DNA from: Phoronis australis
Taxonomy: Eukaryota > Phoronida > Phoronidae
Length of the DNA stretch: 64,000 nt
Direction: 5' to 3'
Assembly (NCBI GenBank): GCA_002633005.1
Contig: NMRA01000006.1
Span: forward strand, 874,357 to 938,356
Shown: in pieces, positions 45,932 to 56,700 of the stretch
Numbering within the stretch: position 1 is the first letter of the stretch
How the letters are laid out: every line of letters begins with the position of its first letter
Translations under genes and position numbers: made by a program
Notes under the pieces: generated by a model
The model's input: the letters and a program-made list of their open reading frames with translations, nothing else
Told to the model about the DNA's origin: nothing
Databases searched by the model: none

Positions 45932-47404
45932 CCATTACCCACGCCAGGGAGTGAACCAGGAGAATCTACACATTATAATTTCTAATGATGCAATGAATTT
46001 AAATTGTGCCTGTGTGGCCGGGGAACTCCGTCGTGACTCGAGGTTAAAAACCACAAGACAATCCTTCAAATGTTAAGTTATCACCTGGCCATCTCTATTG
46101 GTTTGGAAGGAAACATTCAGATATTTCGATTGATCGAGAGTTGAGAAATGTCCTCGTGTGAGTTAGCGGCAACAGCAAACTAATTGGAATAACGCCAGTA
46201 AAACAAAAGAACCACTCAGCAATACTTTTCTCGCTCATTCCCGGTTTAAACAAAGACATACTCGCTGATACCCGCACACGGCATGGGATATTCCGATCAC
46301 AATTGTGAAAACATCAGCCTTACAGAGTACTAATGGCGCCGTAACATCATACCGTATGATCAAAATTTCAAGAAAAAAAAAAACAACAGAAAACACGTCG
46401 TGGTATGAGGTGAATTTCCAGAATGTCCACGGTACGGGATCCAAACTTTTTAATCGAAATCGAAATTATCTTTTTGCAGTTTCTATCCTACTTTTGTACC
46501 AGCCCAGGACTAAGTGCTCAACGATGGTCTGCGTGGTGAACTGTCTGACCCTAGTTTGCACGTCATAACCCCAGCATTAAAGTCCTGTAGGACTCTAGAA
46601 AAATGTCCAAATTTGATTAACTTCGTTACATCATATCTCTATGCTTTATACGCCGTTCTGCAAAACGATGCTAAAACTTTTTAAAGTGCTCCGCTATTGC
46701 ACTAGGGGCTATCAAAACAGGACATTTATGATTTTCAAAAAATATCTAGAACCACAGGTAACGTCATCCTTCAATTGTTTTGGTTCTCGAACATGGCGTT
46801 CCTAAATGTACGTAACACCGCGGATCCAATATTGTTTAGAACTGCTCCAATGATTATCTTGAGACTCGATTTACAAAGATTTTATGTTTGCAATTTTTAC
46901 TTGACCCAACTAACGTTGCATGGAACTTTAAATAACCACACCCAAGTTTTTTACCACTTTTGATTAGTTGTGAATCAACACCAGACAAAATTTTTAATTT
47001 TTCATGACCTTTTGTAATTTTTCGCAAACCCATCCAGGTAAGACATTCGATTGACAATGTTCCAAACTGTTCTAGGGACACTAAATTGTTCAGTAATTGC
47101 CGTTAGAGAAAGCAAGGTCAGGTGTTTAAGGGATTTCTCTATCAGGACCAAATATCCTTCATTACTACATATAACACAAAAATTATATTCAATTTGAATT
47201 ACAATCATCTCACTCCCTGGTCTGAGTTAGTGGCGCAATTTTTTCTTGGTAGCTCTTTTTCAAAAAAAAATCCACTCAGACCAGTAAATGATGCGGATTT
47301 TTGGCAAAAATTGATGCCAGCCGGCATTTTTCCGTGGGTGAGTGTAGGTCTCAAAATGAGTTAGGGTAGAGGCCAGAAGCAACTATGCTTTTTCACCTTA
47401 TATA

Positions 47405-47721
47405 CACTGCAACACAGTATCAAGGATGCATTGTTAACTTCTGTACACGGACTTAAAGCAAAGAATAACAACAGTACACTTGAAGAAAGTCTATTTTCCA
47501 AAATTATTCATATGAGCATTAAATAAGATGACACCCGCCAATTTTAAAATGACTGAAAGTCTTTACATGAGACTTATCCACAAGGTGATAATAACAGTTT
47601 CATAAGTAAATCTGTTCTGGGCCAATTGCAAACTGAGTCCTGTTGATCAAGTTTCCGATAGATTTCTTTGATGAAGCAGCTTTGCAGGACAGGTTTCTCT
47701 TTACAGTTCAGATCAACCACC
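47405..47721 (-). other. EIF3E: eIF3e 3' UTR region
   Basis: Follows the eIF3e stop on the minus strand and runs up to the duplicated segment. No canonical AATAAA was found on the minus strand here, so the 3' end is undefined. Confidence 0.4.
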
Positions 47722-47751
47722 TCAAAAGTCTTGAGCGCCCCAGGCAGGTGC
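47722..47751 (-). CDS. EIF3E: eIF3e terminal micro-exon
   Basis: Thirty coding bases after the acceptor TTTCTTCATTATAG read APAWGAQDF and TGA, matching the human terminus pattern APNWATQDSGFY. The phase fits exon 11 exactly. It lies 5.38 kb from exon 11. A longer open frame over it in another phase is a shadow. Confidence 0.85.
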   Translation of the reverse strand, partial: APAWGAQDF

Positions 47752-50700
47752 CTATAATGAAGAAACCTGGTAACATCATCATTGACAGTTAGCATTCTTT
47801 GCAATGGGCGACCCAACATTCATTAGATGGTAATAATGGAGAAATATTCTTCAAGTAGAATTTCAATAAAGAACAAAAATCTGTTCATAAAACATGGGAG
47901 AATTTGTGGCGTAAATGTACATGGAGATAACCCGACCACATGTATTTGTGGTGCAAGTGTAACCTGAAATAACTCGAGCACACGTATTTGTGGTCTAAGT
48001 GTACACTGAGGTACCATTATCACACACATTTGTGGCGCAAGTGTACCATGAGATAACCAGAGAGCATGCATTTATCTCTAGTGCCACCTACAGTATACAC
48101 CAAAGGACACAATGACTTGCAAATCCCTGTCAGGATGTCCATGGAGAAACTGAATTCATGGGTCACAACAGCCTTCTCATGAGCAGAACGAAGGATAATT
48201 ACCAGGAAAGTCAGAAACTGTGCCAAACCACTAACCACTTTTACTGCCCTAATAATCATTACCAGCCACCCAGTAGTTTGTACTGTAGTAAATCCCAAGC
48301 TCCGCATAACAAAAAGTGTAATAACATTTTTCACGAGTTGAGAAATTTTCTAGAGATAACCCTAAAAACATTCATCTGAACTAATTTCACACAGTCAAAC
48401 TCTGATCATTACCAGACAAAAACAACATACTTCAGGGCAGAACCAAGGCCAGCTATGCCCAGAGGATATTAATTGAAGCCAAATACAGTAACCACTGTCC
48501 CCTGTTACCCCAGTTAGCTTCTGGTAATTTTCACTGATTTTGACAAAAATAATTTGCCAAATTTGTCATTTTTCCTATTTTCAAAGGCTGATTACCTTGT
48601 TGCTGTGGTAACTTTTACCAAATGTTGTTTTAAGACATCTACACAATATAAGCCATGCTAGTAATACACTAAGCAATTTTCAACTCTATTTTCGTCCAGA
48701 AATTTGCAAAACCAGAATTCCACTTGTCGGCCACGTTGTGAAGAATTACTGTAACCACTTTGTTTAACATATGTTGTTATCCATTTCCTTGTTGGTGATA
48801 CTACCAGACACGAGCTTACTAATTTGATATAACACAAAACAGTGTTAACAGGTGTGCAGAGCACAAAATTAATTCAATTTCTAAAGCAATTTCACAAACC
48901 ACGCTGTCTGCCTCTGGCACGCCATGTAGCTACAGGCCACTTGATTTACTTGCCAAGTGTATGAAAGTATTTATTGCTAGAGCAGGGACGTGAAACTAGA
49001 TTAGACTTTGCGTTAAATGTAATGCGCCATTAAATGGGGTATTCTAAATGTTGAGGCTGTGATTTGTTTGATGAGTACAAACATTTACAAGACAGTTGAA
49101 CTAGTTAGCTTTACAAGTCATAACCTTTGTTTGAGTTTGGTGCAGTGTTGTCGTTAATTAGTCATTTATGGAAGACGGGAGTGATAAAACGCCTCATTGG
49201 CAATTATGACAGTCTGAAGGCAAGTGATCAGGTCTTGGTTAGCCCAGTCTTGGTTAGCCCAGTCTTGGTTAGCCCAGTCTTGGTTAGCCCAGTAGATTCT
49301 TACACTGACAACACATAGTTCCTTTCCCCACCAGACCAACATCTTTCATGCGACTTGGCAGATAGATAGACAGATGGAAAAACAACAGTCACTAAAGAGC
49401 CCAGCACTTGTCCGATTTTTTGGACCATTAAGGGGGACTACTCACAATGCAATGCAAACATAAGCAGTAAAACTTATCAAAATCCTCCACTCAGGTTAGT
49501 AAACCGAGAGACGGACACAAAAAATAAAAGGGTCACTATAAGGGGGAGCATCAGTCAGTCGTTTGAAATACAGCAGTTTTCCTCTCAGTTACAAAAAGAC
49601 AGTACATATCAAAAGTAGTTGGACTAATACCACTTTAGACACAGTCACCACCATTCCAGCCACTCTGATGGTAACAGTAATTCATGTAGATATCAGGCTA
49701 TTAGGGGACACTGCAGTAGTTGGATTTGGGCAATAGCCACAGGGTTCTTGATTTTGAGAACCAATAATCAATAAAGGAAACTGGTTCTCACAGTGTGGCC
49801 CAGGTGTAAGCGGTTGTTACCTGAATTTGTCCAAAACCACTTCAATTGTCCTCTCAATAGAAACAAATGCTAACTTTCATCAAGATCCATCACGGAACTT
49901 AGTAAATATTGAGCCACAGGCAAAAATACAAAATTGTGACTAGGGGGTGCCACAGCAGCTGGACACATTCCAAAATCCTAATTAGAAATGCTCTTCCCAG
50001 GGTACACATATGCCAATTTTCATGATGACCCTTAGAGTGGTTTGGCTGATATTGAGAGAGGCGGAGGCCGAAAACCAGACTTGACAACAGTAAAAATGGC
50101 CATTAGATGGCGCAAAGCTCTGAATCCATCTGACAACAAAATGCGTCATCAAATGTTAATAGATACCTGTTAAACCTGTCTGAAAATTAAAAGGCACGAT
50201 TGACTCTTTAAGAAAAACATATTTACGAATTTCACGAAAATCCATTCATGAACTCCGAAGACACAGAGGCAAACGCAAAAAATCAATTTGCCACTAGGGG
50301 GCACAGTGGTGGTCTGATCGGCCTGAAACTCATTAACGTCTATCGACAGCTCCCCAGTCACACATCTTTTCATTTTCATAAAGTTCCTACAAAGGGTAAT
50401 GGAGATATGGCTGCTGATGCAAAAAATTGTCACTAGGGGGTGCTACAGTAATTGAACCCGTCTGAATATCAACGTCAGCTGTGCACTTCTCATTAGGAAC
50501 ACATCTGAAAATTTTCATGAATCTTTGAAAGAAAGGCAGATGACAGAACACGGACTGAACATAAATAACAAGAGCAATGTGGAGCGTTGAAATGCGCCCA
50601 TGAATGTATCGCAAATGGTGTGCTTTTAGGGTTATTTGTATCATAAAAATGGCCACTAGATGGCGCAAAAACGTACAACCCATCCAAAACGGGAACATGC

Positions 50701-53700
50701 CATATTTCATAAAAATCTGTCAAGGAACTTCAGAGAAACAAAGGAAAACAGAACAAAATGAAATTGCCACCTGTGAGCACAGTGTCCGTTCCATCCGCCT
50801 GAGTCGTCGTCTGTTATCTTCATATAAATTCACTTACTAAATTTAAGATCCTGTACCGGGTTTTGAAGATACAGCTGTGGGCGCAAAACAAAACAAAACT
50901 ACCACTAGGAGGCACCGCAGTAGTCAGTCACCATCATCAAACATCGTCTTCACACTGAAAACATGTACGCCAATTTTAAAAACCATCCCTAGAATGATTT
51001 GGTTGATCGAGGGGTGGACATCAAAAACAAAGATTTGAAAACAGCAAAAATGGCCACCAGGTGGTGCAAAATACCCCGATTCCATCCAAAAACAGGATGA
51101 TAGTGTCATCTCACCAATAGATGCCTATAATCAAAATTTTATGAAAATCTGTTGAGGACCTTTGAAGATACAGATTGATAAACATAAAAAACTAAAATTG
51201 CCACTAGAAGTTTGATCCGTCCGAAAGTCGTCGTTGTCCACTGTCAACATCATATAAATACACTTGCTAAATTAAGTAAAGAACCTACGAACGGTTTAAT
51301 AGATACAGCCATGAGTGCAAAAACAACAAAACTGCCACTAGGAGGCACCACAGTAGTTGAACTCGTCGGAAAATCGTCGTCAGCCATCCCCTTCATAGTA
51401 AACACATACATGCAAATTTCCACAATTATCCTGAAAGCCGTTTGGTTGATAGATGAGTGGACGCCAAAATCAGTAAAAATGGCCACTAGGTGGCGCAAAG
51501 TAGGTCGAATCCATCTGAAAACGAAGAGATAGCATCAACTCATTAACAGATGCATGTATGCCAAATTTTATGAAAATACGTTGAAGATCTTGGAACATAC
51601 GGAGGTAAACGTAAAAAAATAAAATTGCCAGTAGGTGGCACACCAGTAGTCAGATCCATCTGAAAGTCGTCGTCCTCCATTGTTAACATCATATCAATAC
51701 ACTTACTAAATTTAGTAAAGATCCTACGAATAGTTTAGGGGATACAGCCATAGGCGAAAAAAAAAACTGTCACTAGGAGGCGCTACAGTAGTTTAAGTCG
51801 CCAGAAAATCATCGTCAGCCGTCCACTTTATAGGTGGCACTGAATAGTTAGGTTGTGGCCGCGGCCAATTTGCACTCCCAAAATGTTAAAATCTAGGGCT
51901 AGGCCAGGCTTGGGGGCATTTTTCAGTTAGGTATTGTGTGTAGGCCAAGTGAATGTTTTTTTTTGTTGTATTTGTGAACATGCTGGGAATGAAAAAAGGC
52001 CAGTTTCTCAGCTGTAGCTGCACTCTTCTTCAAGATGGTGGCCCCCTGTTGCAGTTGTGCATTGCTGTGTAGCAACTGAGAAATTGGCCGCGATTTCAGG
52101 TAGCCCTCAAACAAGCCAGATTTGCAAAAAAACTAGTTGGTTGACAGTAATTTTGGACCACATTTTTGGAATCGGTAGGAAATTTGCTTTCGGAATCTAA
52201 TGTTGGCTTTAGTCGAGCATAGGCAGGAAAATGGTGATTTTTGGGTGAAAAGTGCCGATTTTGCATTTTTTGCCCTCATTTTTCTTAGTTCAGCTTGGAT
52301 TCCACTGGGAGTGAATGGGTCAAAAATACAAGAGAGAATAATGTTTCTGTGCTCATCTGTAGGGCTTGTGATGTGAAATGACTCAAAACATTTCCTTATT
52401 TGCATGTAGTTTTTGACAAAGTGAAGAAAGGGTGAAGAGTGCAATGACGTGTGTTCTGACAGGTAAATCCCTGTGAGAACTGTTCTGTGCCTCCTATAGT
52501 AAGAACATAATGCCAATTTTCACAATCACCCTTTGAGCGGTTTGGTTGGTAGAGGGGTGGACGCAAAGAAACAGAATCGAAAACAGTAAAAATGGCCAAC
52601 GAAAACGGGAGGATAGCGTCATCTCCCTAATAGGTGCCTATATACCAAATTTTATGAAAATCCGTTCAGGACTTTTGAAGATACAGAGGTAAACATAAAA
52701 AACTAAAATTGCCACTAGGGGGCACACCGGTAGTCGGATCCGTCCGAAAGTTCGCTCATGCTGTCCCACCCACACAAGGAAAACATGTGCAAAATTTCAT
52801 GAACATACGTTAAGAAGGCGTTTTGGAGATAGAGCAGCGGACGCCGAACGGAGCTGACAGCATAATGCGTCCACATATAAATATGTGGGCGCATAAAAAT
52901 GGTCACTAGGTGGACCAAATATGTCAAATCCTTCCAAAAGTGGAATGGCATCACTGTCTCCTTTAAATATGAGCAACACTAGAAGTTGACGTGTGCCCAT
53001 GGTGCATCGCATACGATGTTTTTAAAGCGTTGCATGTATATATGTGGACACAGAAAAAGGACCCCGGGCGGTAGTTTGGACACCTCTGGGGCATATGAAC
53101 TACCAAGTTTGCTCGAGAAGGCTAACTCACCCCTGGCTCTTGTTTAATACCACGTTTCTCCAGGTTTGCATTGAGCATCTGAGAGCGGAAAGATAAACTC
53201 TTGGTTTTCTCAATCACCTGTTGATATGGCGACACTGCCTGTGTTCCCATGACAACGTGGCCCTACAAACAAATTACACAACTTAAGATGATCAGAATGG
53301 TGCTAAAAAAGCACTTCAAAAGAACTTGTTCACGATATGACCAGACACGTTTTCTAAGAACCCCAGTTGCCATACTTTTGGTACCTCCATGAATATTCAA
53401 AGTACTGCTCACATCACCGCAAAGTCAACAGATATCATTTGCCTTAGCTACAACTTCCAAACTTCTCATAATCATGCTACTCATATACAACACATATTAC
53501 AAAGTGAAGGAACTCACCAACTTAGAGTCTATCTTAGCATCTAACCGGGCATTGCGTATAAGGTTAACAATCCATCTTTCTGCATCATCCGGACTCATGT
53601 TCAACTTCTCTGCCAACATGCTAGAAACGGAGAAAAATACTTTATTTAACAGAAGCAAACCTCTGGCCCACATTGGGTTATTTAAAGAAAATCTCCATAA

Positions 53701-56700
53701 AATAACAATTCTTCACAAGGCCCAAGTCAGTCCATGAGTGTAAAACTAATAATCACCTAACTGGGATACCAGCAGCAGTAAATCAATGTCTCTATGCATC
53801 TTAAAGTCCTGACAAATACACTGAGAGTTAGACTGGATTAAGACATAAACAACAATTGATTTAGTATGAAGAATTATGGACACACAGAAAAAATCTTAAA
53901 CTGTCAACTAGTCTTCGAAACAAACAGAATAAGTGCACATACATAGATAGAATGGTGCCGATAACTTACTATTTACAGGAGGAATGATTTTGTAGTCCAC
54001 TTCTAGAATTGCAACATCTAAACCCCAGTCCATAATCATCGGACACAAAAAATATCATCTAAAGTCAGACTTGGACCACAAAACTCAACGCAACCATGAA
54101 AAGTTCTAGGATAATTTCAAATGAAAGAGGTCTGTAGATAGAGTGTTCCCCGAGTGATATTTAATCTCTGAGACATGAGTTGGAGCAGATACATGTGTGA
54201 TATGGGGTCAAATTTGGTTCCTCAGTCTTGGCTTATTATTCAAAATGTGTGCGACTGTAGTACATGCGGTGCATGTGTGCAGTTAGGGTATACAGCAGAT
54301 ACGAGGGCTTTAACCAAATGCATGCTGTTTGGTGCTAAGGGACTTGGGAGCTAAATGATTATAGATGACATTTCCACGTCTGACCATACAATCATTCCCA
54401 CACCCTGACTTCTGAACTTGGAAAATAGCAGATGAAATGCTTTTTAGACGTGATAAATACGCGTTCAACATTAGAGTATCATTTCTTGGCATTACCTAAT
54501 TATATTAATTGCACCAGGTCACCCGTTCTGTGTAGTGTCTCATAAACACTTGAGGTGGTGCTAGACATACTTTTCAGAAGAAGTGGAAACAACAAACGCC
54601 GGGACTCACCTGATACTGATGCATTGATGAATCCTGCAAAACGTCTCAAAAATGAACAAGCGGGCATTCTCGATGAAGTCATCTAGACAAGCCACCAAGA
54701 AGAAGTCATTCACAAGAACCTGTAATGGTCAACAGCCTCGCTTTAAAAATCTGGTTGTAAGTGTACATGGCTTACCTCAGCTCCACTGATTCATTACTTA
54801 GTTTTACAGCACAAAAAAAAACCAAAAAAACCACCAAAGTCTGATCTGAAAGATAGTATCCCAATAAGGCAAGGTTTGACTTATCTGAAACGCCTAGAGC
54901 ACAAACCGTACATAACCGTGCCTTGGGAATTTCATCCAAGTTAAGTGAAAATCTGGCTTATGTATTCTTCTGAGTTTTACTGTAAACACTGAATTCTGAC
55001 ACTTGATGACATGCACGGCACTACTCGGTTTAAACACATACAGGGCCTCAAGTACCACAGAACTTCTGACAATACCTTGGCCACAATTTTTATCATAATA
55101 GCCTTTCATCTAATACACCACACATAAAAATCAAAGCAAAACATGATACTGCGTTATTTAAAATTGAATCCAGAAGCTGACCTGTCAAGTATTCAGCAAG
55201 CAAACTTTCTGACAAATTAATAGCTAAATTTAGTCATAAAAATAACAAAACTTTGTTCACAAGCTAGACACTATTAACCCAGGAGGGAGTGCCATTAAAA
55301 GTCAATCTATGACCAGTAGTGCCACCTACCATCTCACAATCTCGTAACTTTTGCTGGGCACCATCAAAGTCAAAGTTGACATAAAGACACTCTAAAAACT
55401 CAGTAATGGGGTCTCTGTATGTGTAGGATTCCTGCAATTAAACAAAAGAAAGTCGTTACCAACGCATTTCATGCATTTTAACAATACTTGTGCAAACCAA
55501 AGTAAAATGAAGAAATGTTTGTTCCAACACAGTAGGTTTGTATAGATAAAATATATTTTCAAAGAACTCTTGTTACTTAACTATTCATAATCTCACTATT
55601 TCCCTTTTTCTGCTGATGATGGCCCACACATTTTACTTTGGGGTTGTACACTTTCAGTCCCGTGGAAACCTCAGTGCACGCTTTCCTCAATCAAATTTAT
55701 AATTATAATACAATACAATATAATACAACATGACATAGTGCAGTTTCAATTCATTTTGTTGTATCAGATATGTAAATGGTGTATCCACAGACGTCTCACA
55801 AGCGAGTTAAAACAATTTTTCATGATCAAGGTCAGAAATAAGCACAAAATGACTAAACCTTAACTTCATTATGTCAAGAAATAATGCGATATTTTCTAAC
55901 TTCATCTTAACTCTCGCCACCAGAGTGGTCATATGTCATTGTATGCATGACCTTACCTGTTGAATGACCTTCACCAGATCCTTGAGAACTGTTCTCCTCC
56001 TTTTGTTGGTGATGACGGCCGTGGTCAGGTAGCGCAGAATATGAGGACACATGGTCTGGATAGCATTCAGGTACCTGCGCAAATACATAACACTCACTGG
56101 ATGACTGTGACAGTACAAGCTGTTCTTTGAAATGATCTGTGCATTGTTGTGTATCAATGTTCAAAGTTGGACCTTGCACCAAATTTTCCAAATAGATTTC
56201 ATTGACAGACTCAAATTCTAGAATTATGATCAACAATAAATCGTCACTCAACTTGATAAAACAAACCACAGACAGACAAAAAAGCATTGTGTCTGCCACT
56301 GTTTTTGACAATATTATAACTCGCTAAGTTCACTTTCAGACTACGTTGATGCAACCGCAATGCCCGATATTTTAGAAATAAGATGAACGCCAAAATGGTC
56401 CATATCCCTATCTTTAGAATCGAGAAAATTCAATCAAGTTCGGCTTGAATTTTGGCGTCTCAAATTTCAGAGGCTGCCCAAACTGGAGCACTTTTACAAC
56501 ATTCGTTAATTAGTACATCTCTTACACTGGTCTTGCTTCACCAGTCTAAAGTAACAGGTTACTACCGAAGACAAACAGTATAAACTCATCACACTGCCAA
56601 TAGGGAAGTGAGTACTTACTGCTGTTGGTACAGGAACATGTCAATGATGTGGTCACGACCTTTGGGATGATTGAAGAACACGAACAAGCTCCAGTGAATG

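Larger units (their letters stand above)
44938..47404. repeat. Near-identical segment, copy 2 (right of N)
   Basis: Begins right after the N at 44937 with TAATTCGAAACAGCTG, as copy 1 does, and ends at CACCTTATATA. One open frame (45004-45390, 128 codons) is broken by a one-base indel in copy 1, so it is not a conserved gene. Confidence 0.9.
49400..53010. repeat. Tandem array with CTCF-consensus motifs in last eIF3e intron
   Basis: Units of about 400-440 bases, each made of three related subunits spaced about 130-150 bases, repeat along the intron. Each subunit carries a conserved 19-base core of three kinds: TGGCCACTAGRTGGCGCAA (50097, 50650, 51051, 51480, 52900), TTGCCACTAGGGGGCACAC (50288, 51198, 51625, 52709) and CTGCCACTAGGAGGCACCA (49934, 50428, 50899, 51333, 51767). 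The sequence between cores (GAAAATCCGTT..GA-GATACAGA..GTAAAC, GTCGTCGTC) is less conserved. A 0.67-kb TIR element interrupts the array at 51830-52498. Confidence 0.8.

Noticed and set aside
47574-47819. 81-codon minus-strand frame with protein-like composition
   Set aside because: It overlaps the eIF3e terminal micro-exon in another phase; the short frame APAWGAQDF fits exon 11 and the family terminus, so the longer one is a shadow plus 3' UTR.
47823-48071. Protein with 14-residue repeats
   Set aside because: By-product of a 42-base minisatellite within an intron.
49127-49318. Small protein with VLVSP repeats
   Set aside because: The repeat is a perfect 15-base tandem; no splice sites or start context support translation.
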